DNA of 64,000 nt. It comes from JACRPH01 sp041665465 (GTDB lineage Archaea; Nanobdellota; Nanobdellia; Woesearchaeales; GW2011-AR9). The translations under genes were made by a program, and so were the position numbers. Below the pieces are notes generated by a model, which was given only the letters and a program-made list of their open reading frames with translations, was not told the origin of the DNA and made no database searches. Shown one piece after another: positions 25,173-34,241 of the stretch (within the stretch, counting starts at the first letter, position 1; every line of letters begins with the position of its first letter). Location of the stretch: contig JBAYIU010000001.1 in NCBI GenBank assembly GCA_041665465.1, positions 1,488,001 through 1,552,000 of the forward strand, given 5' to 3'.

Positions 25173-25787
25173 ATGGATCAAGGTTTATTGGAATTGGTTA
25201 GGAAAGAAATATCTCGGCAAGGACTAAATGCAACTCCTCGTTTAAACATTTGTGACACTCCTAATTTTATTTGTGCTGGACTGGAATTAGCTGACTCTAA
25301 TAAGTTTGGTTATGGCATTGTTCTAGAACCGATTACAATTAAGGGAGTAATTGGTTACTTATCAGAAAGACGTCCTGAATCAAGGTTTATTGAGATGGAT
25401 ATCTCCGGTGTAACCTCCAGAGGATACATTGGAATTTGGGAGGAGTTTATGCATCTGGACTTAAAGGAAAATGATATTTTAGTTTATCATAATTCTGGAG
25501 AGGTCTTGGCTCCTTTTTTCCTTAATCCAAATAATTCTAATGCTGGACAACAACAACAGCAAGTAAGAGATATGGTTCAAATGATTGATCGTATTCAGCG
25601 AAATCACCGACATTTTCCTAACGAATGTTTATTGAGAGACGGCAAAATCGCTTATGTTTTTCTAGTTCGCCCCGAAGAAGATTTTCTCTATCGAAAAGTA
25701 TGTGGAACTTTAGGGGTCGGGGACGGTTGGAGATTCGACCCAGACGGTGTTTGTAACATCAATACCTTAGTTGATACTCCTCGTTAA
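25173..25787 (+). CDS. Hypothetical protein
   Basis: No family recognised. The 204-residue protein is soluble and mixed alpha/beta, with several hydrophobic beta-like strands in its first half (FGYGIVLEPITIKGVIGYL, RFIEMDISGVTS), a GQQQQQ run near residue 126 and a charged C-terminal part. A TTTATAAATAAGG box about 30 bases before the ATG and no ribosome site suggest a leaderless transcript. It has its own promoter, so it need not belong to the nucleotide-like operon before it. Function unknown. Confidence 0.6.
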   Translation: MDQGLLELVRKEISRQGLNATPRLNICDTPNFICAGLELADSNKFGYGIVLEPITIKGVIGYLSERRPESRFIEMDISGVTSRGYIGIWEEFMHLDLKENDILVYHNSGEVLAPFFLNPNNSNAGQQQQQVRDMVQMIDRIQRNHRHFPNECLLRDGKIAYVFLVRPEEDFLYRKVCGTLGVGDGWRFDPDGVCNINTLVDTPR

Positions 25788-25806
25788 ACGTTTATAATGG
25801 TTAAAT

Positions 25807-26361
25807 TTATCCGCGAAAAGTATAGAAAGATAATTTCATCAAATCTTCTTCCATCAACTTCTTGATTTTAGGAAATCTCTTGGCAGCAGAAGGATGATAA
25901 GTTACAAAGAGTTTATACTGCCTGTCCATAAATAATTTGCCATGATAATCCTTAACTTTGCCTTTTCCGATAACCGAATCGATCGCAGTTTGACCTAGTA
26001 GAACAATCATCTCTGGCTTAATTACGTCAATCTGTTTCTTCAGCCATAACTCTCTGCAGGTACAGATTTCTTTCTCTGTAGGTTTACGATTCTTATCTGG
26101 GTGACACTTAACAGCACTAGTAAAGAAACAGGCTTCTTTCTTAATCTTATTCTTTTCTAACAATTCATACAGGAATTTACCTGAAGGGCCAACAAAAGCT
26201 ACTCCCTGCTTATCTTCTTCTGCACCGGGAGCTTCTCCGATGAACATCAATTTAGCTCCAATTTTACCTTCTCCAGGGACAGGAAGTAATCGCTTCTTCC
26301 ATAAGGGGCAAGAGGTACATCTACGGATACCTTCTGCTAGCTCGTATAATGGTTCTTTCAT
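25807..26361 (-). CDS. Type-4 uracil-DNA glycosylase
   Basis: DNA repair enzyme that removes uracil from DNA. The 184 residues show the family-4 signatures: four cysteines for the 4Fe-4S cluster (RRCTSCPLW near residue 15, CHPDKNRKPT and CTCREL later), the GEAPGAEED motif with the catalytic Glu, and YHPSAAKRF near the end. Length is normal. It stands alone on the minus strand. This cytoplasmic enzyme needs the Fe-S cluster supplied by the isc genes at 13-15 kb. Upstream lies a TATA-like stretch. Confidence 0.92.
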   Translation of the reverse strand: MKEPLYELAEGIRRCTSCPLWKKRLLPVPGEGKIGAKLMFIGEAPGAEEDKQGVAFVGPSGKFLYELLEKNKIKKEACFFTSAVKCHPDKNRKPTEKEICTCRELWLKKQIDVIKPEMIVLLGQTAIDSVIGKGKVKDYHGKLFMDRQYKLFVTYHPSAAKRFPKIKKLMEEDLMKLSFYTFRG

Positions 26362-26398
26362 AATAGAATAAGAAAAAAGAAAGAGTATAAATATGTTT

Positions 26399-27298
26399 TT
26401 ACTTTGCTGCTTGAATCAAACCATTCAAATAGTTCCTAACTTGATTCTCCATCTGTCTGGCTGCTTCTCTTGAGGTGGTTAGGCCATCTTCCAACATGCA
26501 TTCTGCAATTTCACTGGATTGTAATACCGATCTAAACGCGTCAGGGTTTATAGCTACGATAATTCCACCTTGCTTATCCATAGTGTAATTCTGCCCACTT
26601 CTTGATTTAAATAGAGTTAAATCATCGCCACTAAATTCTACTACTGTTCTAAGGAGTGTATTCTTACGATAAACTTCTAAAACATTAGCTAATCTAACTT
26701 CTGGATCTTCTCCTGGGACAGGTCTGGGTATGACTGGACCTGCTCCCAGTTTTTCGGTTATCCGAGCAGTAAGATAGAGTGCAGCTGTTTGTCTGGTTAA
26801 CTCATCCAGTGAAGTAGTATAAGCATCTCCTTGAAGTTCTGGATTTAATTTTAACAATTCTGGGATTCCTGGAACAGGAGCAAGACCTTCTCGTAATCCT
26901 GCAATCTCTGCTTGATATCTTCTCTCCTTTTCATCAATCACGCCTTTTCTGGCAGCGTGAAGATCGACTGCTCCTAAATAAACTGCTACCAAATCGTCAA
27001 TAGCATCTGCTGGGACAACGGTATAACTGACTACTTCTACTGCGTTAGCAGCACGAAAAACCTGACCTGGCTTTAGCTCAGTCGGAAAAAGATTAATCTC
27101 TTGAGGAATATCGGCTTCTGGAGGAAGATGATTAACAGTGAAGGTATCATAAGAGACGCCTTCTCTAGAAATCGCATCTATTTTCATAAAATCCTGATCT
27201 GCATAAACTGTTCTTAGTTCTGCTTCTGGAGCATTTCTAACTGTATACACTCTTAACAAGGTTAAACTTTCTAATGATACATTTCCATCTGATGTCAT
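26399..27298 (-). CDS. Hypothetical protein
   Basis: No family recognised. The 299-residue protein is soluble with an N-terminal part of beta-like strands (LTLLRVYTVRN, DTFTVNHLP), a helical middle and a C-terminal part that ends in a helix (MENQVRNYLNGLIQAAK). It contains a proline-rich hinge (VIPRPVPGEDP) near residue 200. A TATA-like AAGTTTATAAATT lies about 50 bases before the ATG on the minus strand, just downstream of the hairpin that ends the MBL gene, so it probably has its own promoter. Confidence 0.6.
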   Translation of the reverse strand: MTSDGNVSLESLTLLRVYTVRNAPEAELRTVYADQDFMKIDAISREGVSYDTFTVNHLPPEADIPQEINLFPTELKPGQVFRAANAVEVVSYTVVPADAIDDLVAVYLGAVDLHAARKGVIDEKERRYQAEIAGLREGLAPVPGIPELLKLNPELQGDAYTTSLDELTRQTAALYLTARITEKLGAGPVIPRPVPGEDPEVRLANVLEVYRKNTLLRTVVEFSGDDLTLFKSRSGQNYTMDKQGGIIVAINPDAFRSVLQSSEIAECMLEDGLTTSREAARQMENQVRNYLNGLIQAAK

Positions 27299-27373
27299 TT
27301 TTAATATCTCCCTATCACTCTCTAGAACTTTATCTTTTTATTTCTTCTAATTTATAAACTTAATGCAGAGAAA

Positions 27374-27404
27374 GCCGTTCCCTCTCCTTTAGAAAGAGAA
27401 CGGC
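27374..27404 (-). terminator. Hairpin ending the MBL hydrolase gene
   Basis: GCCGTT (27374-27379) pairs with AACGGC (27399-27404), with a second helix CTCT/AGAG inside. Read on the minus strand it lies 34 bases after the stop of the MBL gene and is followed by TTTCTCT, which is terminator-like. It also separates that gene from the promoter of the next minus-strand gene. Confidence 0.5.
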
Positions 27405-27437
27405 CCTCGAGAGATATGTTCCGGTGGGAACTATGAA

Positions 27438-28307
27438 CTAAATTTTATAGGTCCAGTTTTGTCGGGCCAATCCTGCTTCAAAGGAGGAGAGAGCATAATG
27501 TTCGGCTACTCCTAAAGCATATCGACTCATCCTTCCTTCCATTCCCTCCAAATAGTCATCTTCAGCATCAGGGTGGAAATGGACCCCTTTAACATTCTTA
27601 GCGTGAGCTCGGGCAGCCATATTAACTGCACTGATGTAATCTCCATGTCCCCAGCCGGACATAAATTTATTCCAACTTTCTACCCCTGGAGGTTCATATT
27701 GTACATCACTCAATACTAAGTCAGCACCGTTCCATCTTTCAATCAATTCCTGGTCTCTTCCATTATGATCTGGTTCGTGATCTGTAGAAATCACTAACAC
27801 TTTAGGTTCTAGACCGATTCCTTGCTTCTCAGTAATACGATAACCTACGCTTCCTCTCAAAGGATGGGGTTGCAAGAAAGTATCTACGCTAGTAACCCCA
27901 TCGTCATACACTTTATCCCCTGGAACAAAGTCTACGATGCCTTTAATCCCTGGGTGAGCATTAATCTGAAAGGGAGACTGGTTCTCTGAATATACTACTT
28001 CAATAGTCGAACGAGTTCCCTTTTCTAAATTAACTCCTCCATGAAGATAGATATTTCTTCGAGGATCAAACAAGGGTTTGAACTGATGAAATCCTAATAA
28101 ATGGTCCCAATGTCCATGAGTCCAAAAAATATAAATGTCTTGGTCAGGGACAGAGTTTAATCTTCTTAATCCCGTTCCAGTATCAAAAATAAGCAACTTA
28201 TCGTTTCTGGTGCGTACGGCATAACAAGTAGTATTTCCTCCGTACAAATCATACTCCGGCCCAGATACCGGCTCTGAACCACGTGCTCCTAAAATCGTTA
28301 GTTGCAT
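27438..28307 (-). CDS. Metallo-beta-lactamase-fold hydrolase
   Basis: A 289-residue MBL-fold protein. It opens with MQLTILGARGSEPV and GGNTTC, then carries THGHWDHLLG, the H-x-H-x-D-H metal motif, a later ISTDHEPDH and a HFHPDA histidine. This set matches the subgroup of phosphodiesterase-like MBL proteins (G-x-R-G-S-x-P start) that cleave cyclic nucleotides or nucleic acid. The ATG at 28307 has a GGGGAGG site a few bases upstream. An in-frame ATG 24 bases earlier would place that site inside the gene and is less likely. Substrate unknown. Confidence 0.85.
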   Translation of the reverse strand: MQLTILGARGSEPVSGPEYDLYGGNTTCYAVRTRNDKLLIFDTGTGLRRLNSVPDQDIYIFWTHGHWDHLLGFHQFKPLFDPRRNIYLHGGVNLEKGTRSTIEVVYSENQSPFQINAHPGIKGIVDFVPGDKVYDDGVTSVDTFLQPHPLRGSVGYRITEKQGIGLEPKVLVISTDHEPDHNGRDQELIERWNGADLVLSDVQYEPPGVESWNKFMSGWGHGDYISAVNMAARAHAKNVKGVHFHPDAEDDYLEGMEGRMSRYALGVAEHYALSSFEAGLARQNWTYKI

Positions 28308-28429
28308 AGTTTCCTCCCCATTCCCACCCAACCTAGCTTTAGAATGAGAAGAGATATTTAAATCAAATAGCCTTCATTTTAGTAATAAAACGTAAGTATT
28401 ATATATTAAGTAAGATTTATTACTTAAAT

Positions 28430-29446
28430 ATGAGAGTTTTATCAGCAAAACAACCCGTTTTAAGACTTGATGCTATCGATTGGAAAATTCTATTTGAAGT
28501 TAAAGATAATATCAGACAACCATTAACTAAAGTAGCAGAAACCTGTCTTCTCTCTCGACAAGCGGTAGAATATCGTTTAAAACAGATGTCAATTAATAAG
28601 TTGATTACCGGGAGCAGAGCAGTAATCAATACTCGTTTACTTGGCTACAAATCTTATCATGTTTTGATTGAAACCCATTCTCCTGAAGATGAAAAAGAGT
28701 TGATCGCTAGAGCACAGAAGAACGATGCAGTTAATTTAATCATCCTTTATAGTGGGAAATATAATTTAGAAATTTCTATCTTTGCTAAAGATGAAGAAGA
28801 GTTTATGCAGAAGTATATTCGTTTAGTGGACAAGATTAAGGTACGTAAAGACTTGTTTTTAACTTTACGTGGAACGTTGGTGGGAAGAGTGCTTCCTGAA
28901 CAGCATATCCCTCTTAAGAAAAAGAGTGAGATGACTTCAATTGAAACTGCTCATAAACCAAAGGAAATAGAAGTAGATCTTCAGGATTTACAACTGATGT
29001 ATCAACTTTCTCAGGAAGCTACTCGTACCAATACTTCTCTAGCAGAAGAATTAAAGTTATCTAAAGATACGGTTAAGTATCGGATTAAACAGTTAGAAGA
29101 ATCTGGGTTGATTCGAGAATATCGTCCAGTAATAAATTATTCTGCCTTGGGTTTATCTGTGAATACTCTTTTATTGAGGGTAGATTATCGTATGGATGAG
29201 GTGCAGAAATTAGAAACCTTCTTAAGATCTAATCTTTCCGTATTATGGTGTGCTAAAGCCTTTGGCTATTATGATTATATTCTTTATGTGATTACCCGCA
29301 ATCTGGATGAGTTTCATGAACTGATTGGTCAGATCAAAGAAAAATTCTCTGAATTGGTGAAAACTTATGAAGTTCTATTTGCTCATGAAGAGTTGAAGTA
29401 TGAGTTTATGAGTAAGAGTATTGTGAAAGAGTTTAGGAAAAATTAA
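28430..29446 (+). CDS. Tandem Lrp/AsnC-family regulator
   Basis: A 338-residue protein made of two Lrp/AsnC units in a row. Each has a helix-turn-helix (LTKVAETCLLSRQAVEYRLKQM near residues 32-53, TSLAEELKLSKDTVKYRIKQLE near 196-217), and each is followed by an alpha/beta ligand domain (YHVLIETHSPEDEKEL; NTLLLRVDYRMDEVQKLE). Normal Lrp proteins are half this size and dimerise, so this chain may behave as a built-in dimer that can bind two different half-sites. The region before the start has a TATA-like TATATATTAAG and ACTTAAATATGAG. Target genes are unknown. Confidence 0.85.
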   Translation: MRVLSAKQPVLRLDAIDWKILFEVKDNIRQPLTKVAETCLLSRQAVEYRLKQMSINKLITGSRAVINTRLLGYKSYHVLIETHSPEDEKELIARAQKNDAVNLIILYSGKYNLEISIFAKDEEEFMQKYIRLVDKIKVRKDLFLTLRGTLVGRVLPEQHIPLKKKSEMTSIETAHKPKEIEVDLQDLQLMYQLSQEATRTNTSLAEELKLSKDTVKYRIKQLEESGLIREYRPVINYSALGLSVNTLLLRVDYRMDEVQKLETFLRSNLSVLWCAKAFGYYDYILYVITRNLDEFHELIGQIKEKFSELVKTYEVLFAHEELKYEFMSKSIVKEFRKN

Positions 29447-29505
29447 TCTTCTAGTGTCTACTCTAGAGGAGAAATCTTTAAGAATACCTCTTCTTTCTAG
29501 AATTT

Positions 29506-30048
29506 ATGGCTCCCTCAGAAATAACCGATGATCAACTTCTTCTTATTACCGGATTTAGACGGTTAGACTTACCTCCTTTTGTTGGAAATCAAAGTATTAG
29601 TTTTCCTGTTGCCCCAACCGAAGTGATAACTGGGTTAACTACAAAAGGTCAAAAAATGCTTCTTGATGGAGTAATCTACACTCGGGTTGAAAAAAAAGGA
29701 AGAATTTATTATTCCGCTCAGAAGGATGTGCGGGCGGACATTGAAGCTGCTTTAAGACATCCGGATATGGCTGCTTACTTAGATCGTCTTGAATCTTTTG
29801 TTGGTTCTGAAAAAAGAGTAAAAGACTTATTCCATCAGGATTCTTCTCCGGGGAGCAGTGGACGTTGGAAAGCTTCTGGAACATCTGATTATTGTAATGT
29901 TATCTTTGGGGTAGATAAAGAACCACAAAGAGATTTAATCATGATGCTTGGTGAGATTAAGTCTATTAATCCTAGATATGTCCCTGGAATTGATAGTTTG
30001 GTTACTCCGGTTGTATCTATTGTTAAAATAGAGTATAATTTATTATAA
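29506..30048 (+). CDS. Hypothetical protein
   Basis: No family recognised. The 180-residue protein is soluble with a mixed alpha/beta pattern and no membrane segment. A Gly/Ser-rich turn (SSPGSSGRW) lies near residue 112. A TATA-like CTTTAAGAATACC about 30 bases before the ATG and the lack of a ribosome site suggest a leaderless start. The next gene has its own TATA-like box, so co-transcription with it is not needed. Function unknown. Confidence 0.55.
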   Translation: MAPSEITDDQLLLITGFRRLDLPPFVGNQSISFPVAPTEVITGLTTKGQKMLLDGVIYTRVEKKGRIYYSAQKDVRADIEAALRHPDMAAYLDRLESFVGSEKRVKDLFHQDSSPGSSGRWKASGTSDYCNVIFGVDKEPQRDLIMMLGEIKSINPRYVPGIDSLVTPVVSIVKIEYNLL

Positions 30049-30090
30049 ATCTCCTAAATCTTTTTAAAATAGGCTTGAAAATATAATAAT

Positions 30091-31206
30091 ATGGATCTTA
30101 CACTTGAATTAATCGTTAGAAGCGGAAGCGAGAAAGCTTTTGCTGCTTATACTGCTCAGCAACAACTCGAACCTAGCTTACAGCAGGATAAAAAGGTCGA
30201 AACTGAGTTGTATCACTGTCTTCGTTTGGTTGAGGCTAGAATGTTTAATGACGAGGGATTATTAAAGTATTTTTCTAGTAAACCTGTAACAGATTATCTT
30301 GCCGAAAGTGAGAATTTTACCTTAGCTCACGAAATTGTAAAAACTGCTTTGGGCAGTTTTACCGATGGTATCGAAGCAGAGGAGCGAATTCAGGCAGCAA
30401 TTTTGTTTGAGTCAAAGAATATTTCAAGTTTTGTTAGAAAATATCAGGCTAATTATTCTGCTGATATGGTTAAGATGGTGGAAGAAGGATATAGTACTTT
30501 ATTCACTCCTTACAATATGGATGAAGAAGGTGTGAATGATAATTTTGAAGCAATTGATCAGTTCCGAAATTTAATTGATCCTAGAAAAGTTGTTTCTGAG
30601 GGATTAAAATCTTTTGAAGATTTTGGGGAAATGTTAAAAGAAGAGGAAGATGTTAGTGAAAAAAGATACAAAATTGCTCTTCTTCGTACTGTCTTAGGCA
30701 AGATGATTGAGATGACTGATCTGGCTTATGTTTCTCAGGAAGCCGGTAAGATGTTCTCTGGACAAAAGTTCTATCGAGACCTGGTTAAAGAAGGGGTTAT
30801 CGATGGAAGTTCTAAGAAACTTAAAAAGCCAGACTTAGCCACTAAGTTAGCTGAGATTAACGCCGATCCAGAATGTACTTTTGTTCCAACCAGAGAATTA
30901 TCTGTTTTAATAAAAACCGAAAAGGATAGACTTTTATTAGCTCAACAATTTGAAGGATGGGTTAAAGCTGGAAGATACGAGTTGATGAAATACTTATTCC
31001 CTTCTCGTCCAGATGATGAGGTAATATTTGATACTGAAGTAGCTAGGCAGGGGATCAATGCAGGGATAGAATACTTAACCGTCAAAGGAGATTTAGCAGA
31101 ATTAGGAAAACTTCTCTTCCTTCCAGTAGAATATGTTAATCCAGAGACTCCTTTTGGGAAAGCTCATGCTGTTCTAAAAGAGCATCCTTTCAGGTTAAGG
31201 GGTTAG
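30091..31206 (+). CDS. Hypothetical helical protein
   Basis: No family recognised. The 371 residues are almost entirely helical and acidic, with few cysteines and no membrane segment. Regularly spaced Leu/Phe residues suggest a helical repeat or solenoid, but I cannot name it. CTTTTTAAAATAGG lies about 33 bases upstream, with no ribosome site, so the start is probably leaderless. It is convergent with the TrmB gene, with only 15 bases between the two stops. Confidence 0.6.
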   Translation: MDLTLELIVRSGSEKAFAAYTAQQQLEPSLQQDKKVETELYHCLRLVEARMFNDEGLLKYFSSKPVTDYLAESENFTLAHEIVKTALGSFTDGIEAEERIQAAILFESKNISSFVRKYQANYSADMVKMVEEGYSTLFTPYNMDEEGVNDNFEAIDQFRNLIDPRKVVSEGLKSFEDFGEMLKEEEDVSEKRYKIALLRTVLGKMIEMTDLAYVSQEAGKMFSGQKFYRDLVKEGVIDGSSKKLKKPDLATKLAEINADPECTFVPTRELSVLIKTEKDRLLLAQQFEGWVKAGRYELMKYLFPSRPDDEVIFDTEVARQGINAGIEYLTVKGDLAELGKLLFLPVEYVNPETPFGKAHAVLKEHPFRLRG

Positions 31207-31221
31207 ATAATTAAATCTCTT

Positions 31222-31980
31222 CTATCTATTTTCTTTCCATCTCTCTTCAAAGAACTTCTGATATTGTTGAGCATTCTTCTGAGAGGTAATCACAAAAGCA
31301 GTAGGCTGTTCTCCCCAAACTAAGGTCATTACTTTATCTTTGAAAATAAATATCCCTGTAGGAAGCTCTTCTGTAGAATATCTCACTTTCATTCCAGGGT
31401 ATAAATGGTGCGCTTCAATCGTGTTCTTTATCTTTAAGGGGGCAATTAATCTTACTTTAACTCTCTTTTCTATTCTCTTCTTATGGTAATCTCGGAAGAA
31501 ATGTCTTAATGCTTCAGTTTCTAATTCTTCTCCTAAAGTGAAGACTAGGTATTCTTCTTCGTTCTGTAGTTCATTTAATAAATTTGTAAATGCGGCTTTT
31601 ACTCCTTTAATCCCTTCGTAAACGGTTGCTTCTTGGTGTTGTTTGGCTAACTTTCTTTGCAGTTCTATTTGAGGAATTAATTTCTCGATCTCTTCTTTTT
31701 GTTCTAATAACTGTGCTTCTTTCTTTTCTAACAGTTCTATTAAGTGTTTGGGATCGGAAGCTTGAAAGTATTTGACATTATTCTTAATCACAAAAGAAAC
31801 CAATCCTTTCTGAATCAATTTATCTAAGATGGGATAAACTTTAGAATTAGGAATCTTAGCTTTCTTGACAATAGGAGTAGCAGAAGATTGTTCTAATTCC
31901 AATAAGGAGAAGTATACTTTGATCTCATTCTGGCTTAGTCCTAGTTGTTCTAATAGTTCAAATTTCTCATAAGTATACAT
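31222..31980 (-). CDS. TrmB-family transcriptional regulator
   Basis: Archaeal regulator of sugar or central-carbon genes. The N-terminal winged helix (LEQLGLSQNEIKVYFSLLELEQSSATPIVKKAKIPNSKVYPILDKLIQKGLV, read in segments) is typical. It is followed by a coiled-coil helix (residues 75-115, Glu/Lys/Gln rich) and a PLD-like effector domain (KAAFTNLLNELQNEEEYLVFTLGEELE). The 252-residue length fits the short TrmB class without the large sugar-binding domain. The paralogue at 41594 has the same layout. Targets cannot be read here. Confidence 0.85.
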   Translation of the reverse strand: MYTYEKFELLEQLGLSQNEIKVYFSLLELEQSSATPIVKKAKIPNSKVYPILDKLIQKGLVSFVIKNNVKYFQASDPKHLIELLEKKEAQLLEQKEEIEKLIPQIELQRKLAKQHQEATVYEGIKGVKAAFTNLLNELQNEEEYLVFTLGEELETEALRHFFRDYHKKRIEKRVKVRLIAPLKIKNTIEAHHLYPGMKVRYSTEELPTGIFIFKDKVMTLVWGEQPTAFVITSQKNAQQYQKFFEERWKENR

Positions 31981-32107
31981 TTTGGTATAATTTATTCTTA
32001 ACTATTTAAACTTTTCTTATTATCACCACCTATAGGGGGGGTAATACTAATATACTTTTGGCTAGATTGTTATAAATGGTTTCTATGGTGTTTTTGGAGA
32101 AATAAAT

Positions 32108-32464
32108 ATGGCTGATGATTTAAGAACAGAAGAAAAAAAACAAAACCCCTTACTGAAAGATTTAATTATTGCTACTCCTTTAAGTTTACTTTTAGGTACA
32201 ATTGTTGGTGGTATTGAGAGTCTAGTCCATCCTTTTGGCGTTATTAATTCTGTCAAAGAAATTAGGGGAGAAGGCATTAATGAAATTCATCAAATAGCTG
32301 GTTACAGCTCTGAATTTATAGTCTATGGTTACTGTTGGTATAAGTATATAGAGGAAATGGTGCAACATCCTTATGATGCCGTAAGCTATATCCCTCTTGG
32401 ATTAAACCTTCTCTCTGTAGTGGCCCAAACTGCTTACAAGACTTATAAAGGTAATAACAAATGA
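32108..32464 (+). CDS. Small membrane-associated hypothetical protein
   Basis: No family recognised. The 118-residue protein has a hydrophobic segment (LIIATPLSLLLGTIVGGIESL) near residues 20-40 and another weaker one near the C-terminus (YIPLGLNLLSVVAQTAY). A GGAGAAA site about ten bases before the ATG supports the start. Its stop overlaps the next gene's ATG by four bases, and the two share a similar short, two-segment design, so they are probably a unit. Confidence 0.6.
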   Translation: MADDLRTEEKKQNPLLKDLIIATPLSLLLGTIVGGIESLVHPFGVINSVKEIRGEGINEIHQIAGYSSEFIVYGYCWYKYIEEMVQHPYDAVSYIPLGLNLLSVVAQTAYKTYKGNNK

Positions 32465-33000
32465 CTAACACAAAACAAATTCTCTCTGAAATAGGGAAAG
32501 ATGTGAGTAAGGTTACTTTAGAGGGATTGCTACAAGTTGGTTCTAAATTGTCTTACCCTATTTTGGGTAATCTATCTGAAGGCCTTCAGAGCGGGATTGA
32601 AGAACGATTGGGAAAAAAATATTATAACACTGTACATGCCACCAGACTATCCTTAGCTACAAACACTTTAACTTATTCTTATCTCTTTTACGAATTATCT
32701 ATAGCTACTTCTCAAGATCCTTATATGGGAATAATTTATGGTTCAGCTTTTGGAGCGATGGAATTAATGGTTAGATCTCTCTTTAGTTATGTTTCTTTAG
32801 AATCTCAAGATTCATCTGATTATTATCTTCTTCACCATGACTTTCCATCCTTACCAAACAGTCCCGTTGCTTCACTTGTTGGAAAAACTGTTTCTCTCCC
32901 CTTTGAAGGTGTGAACTATGCTTATAATGTTTTCAGAAGGTATCTTAAGGGGATTAATGAAAGAATTAAGAAAAGAAATGAACTAGGGGAATGTAAATAA
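32461..33000 (+). CDS. Hypothetical membrane protein
   Basis: No family recognised. The 179-residue protein has one or two hydrophobic segments in its middle (LATNTLTYSYLFYELSIATS, MGIIYGSAFGAMELMVRSLF) and a basic C-terminus (YLKGINERIKKRNELG). It overlaps the preceding gene by four bases (ATGA) and is followed by the next gene after two bases, so the three form an operon. It may be a membrane partner of the preceding protein. Confidence 0.6.
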   Translation: MTNTKQILSEIGKDVSKVTLEGLLQVGSKLSYPILGNLSEGLQSGIEERLGKKYYNTVHATRLSLATNTLTYSYLFYELSIATSQDPYMGIIYGSAFGAMELMVRSLFSYVSLESQDSSDYYLLHHDFPSLPNSPVASLVGKTVSLPFEGVNYAYNVFRRYLKGINERIKKRNELGECK

Positions 33001-33002
33001 AA

Positions 33003-33323
33003 ATGACTGATTCAGACAAATTAATTAGGGATAGCATTAACTTTTGTAAGATGACTCTTGCCATAGCTGGAAATGGACATGACTATACTTATACTATGCC
33101 TCGTTTTGAAACTAGAGATCCTTTGCAGGAGTGTTTATCTTGGCAAGAACAAGTAAATCCTTCTCCATCCTTGGCAGAAGTATTGTCATCTTTCAAGGAG
33201 AAGTTATACTTTTTAGTAAGGAGATTTGAAGGGAGAGTTCAACCTAAACATCCTTACTGTTTAGTAGGAGGATCTCTTCATAAAGAAGAAAAGAGTTATT
33301 ATCTTCCATATCGTCAACTCTAG
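33003..33323 (+). CDS. Hypothetical protein
   Basis: No family recognised. The 106-residue soluble protein follows the membrane-protein gene by two bases and is the last of a three-gene operon. Its stop TAG shares the palindrome CTAG with the stop of the archease gene on the other strand, so the two genes converge tail to tail with an overlap of four bases. Amino acid content is ordinary. Confidence 0.55.
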   Translation: MTDSDKLIRDSINFCKMTLAIAGNGHDYTYTMPRFETRDPLQECLSWQEQVNPSPSLAEVLSSFKEKLYFLVRRFEGRVQPKHPYCLVGGSLHKEEKSYYLPYRQL

Positions 33324-33778
33324 ATATCTACCAATACTTCCGCAAACCAGCCGTTCTTTGTTTGCTTGACTTCAAACATGTGCATAGTAATAGCTTTGAT
33401 GTCTACTTTAGGTTCGTGTTTCTTCACATCTAACTTCTCTCCATAAGCACGACAGATCAATTGATATTCTTTTTCTTCGATCTTACTCTCTTTGTTCTTC
33501 TTGATCTTTTCTTTAATCTCAATCTCAAATTTAGAAAACAATAACTGTCTTGAATCCTTTAATATGATCAGATCTCCCAGAAAATCAAATAACAAGTACT
33601 CAATATTCTTGTTCTTACGTTTAATCAACACTTTCCTCTTCGGCAGAACTCTCTTCAATTCGATCATGGTTTCTTCTACTGCTAATCCGCACTGGTTGAA
33701 CAGTTCTGCTAATGTACTTGCTTCTGCTTGAAATAGCACATCTGCGGTATGTTCGAGGTATTTGTAATAAGGCTTCAT
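33320..33778 (-). CDS. Archease (RtcB tRNA-ligase activator)
   Basis: Metal-binding helper that activates the RNA ligase RtcB, which joins tRNA exons after intron removal. The 152 residues match the family: YKYLEHTADVLFQAEA at the start with the family's H-x-A-D, DFLGDLIIL in the middle and VDIKAITMHMFEV near the C-terminus, with the metal-binding Asp. The family length is 135-155 residues. The role fits this window well, since all three tRNA genes here appear to carry introns. Its stop codon overlaps the convergent hypothetical gene in a CTAG palindrome. Confidence 0.92.
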   Translation of the reverse strand: MKPYYKYLEHTADVLFQAEASTLAELFNQCGLAVEETMIELKRVLPKRKVLIKRKNKNIEYLLFDFLGDLIILKDSRQLLFSKFEIEIKEKIKKNKESKIEEKEYQLICRAYGEKLDVKKHEPKVDIKAITMHMFEVKQTKNGWFAEVLVDI

Positions 33779-33831
33779 TGTTCTAATGTAATATCTAAAT
33801 CTTTAAAAACATATTTGTTTTAACTAGCCTC

Positions 33832-34230
33832 ATGAATCCTTACTTAAAGATTATTGTAAACGCATGGGAAGTGTGGGCAGAAATTCCGGCTGAAGGAGAT
33901 TTAGAACGTAAACTAACCACGGGATCATCATCACCAGGAGAATCAACTGCTGATAGATCCTTAAAAGAAACTCTAGCTTTTAGAGATTTATCTCAAAGAG
34001 TTTATAATTCTGTTAAAGATGAACTTCGTTCAGAATGTCCTGATTGTGTTCATGTAGTTGTTCCAAATCCAGAAAATGGGAATCATTTAGTCTTAATTTA
34101 TCCCGGTAAGAAATTAACTTTCTTTGCTCAGGATCGATTGATAGGACAAGGGTATAATGGACCTATTTTCTTAGGATATGAACCGCAGAAAAGTCCTCCT
34201 TTATCTCTGGCTACCGTTTATCGTAACTAA
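33832..34230 (+). CDS. Hypothetical protein
   Basis: No family recognised. The 132-residue soluble protein has a beta-like middle (CVHVVVPNPENGNHLVLIYPGKKLTFFA) and a Ser-rich stretch (TGSSSPGESTADRS) near residue 30. TCTTTAAAAACAT lies roughly 30 bases before the ATG with no ribosome site, so the start is probably leaderless. The next gene follows after eleven bases. Confidence 0.55.
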   Translation: MNPYLKIIVNAWEVWAEIPAEGDLERKLTTGSSSPGESTADRSLKETLAFRDLSQRVYNSVKDELRSECPDCVHVVVPNPENGNHLVLIYPGKKLTFFAQDRLIGQGYNGPIFLGYEPQKSPPLSLATVYRN

Positions 34231-34241
34231 TGTGAACTAAA

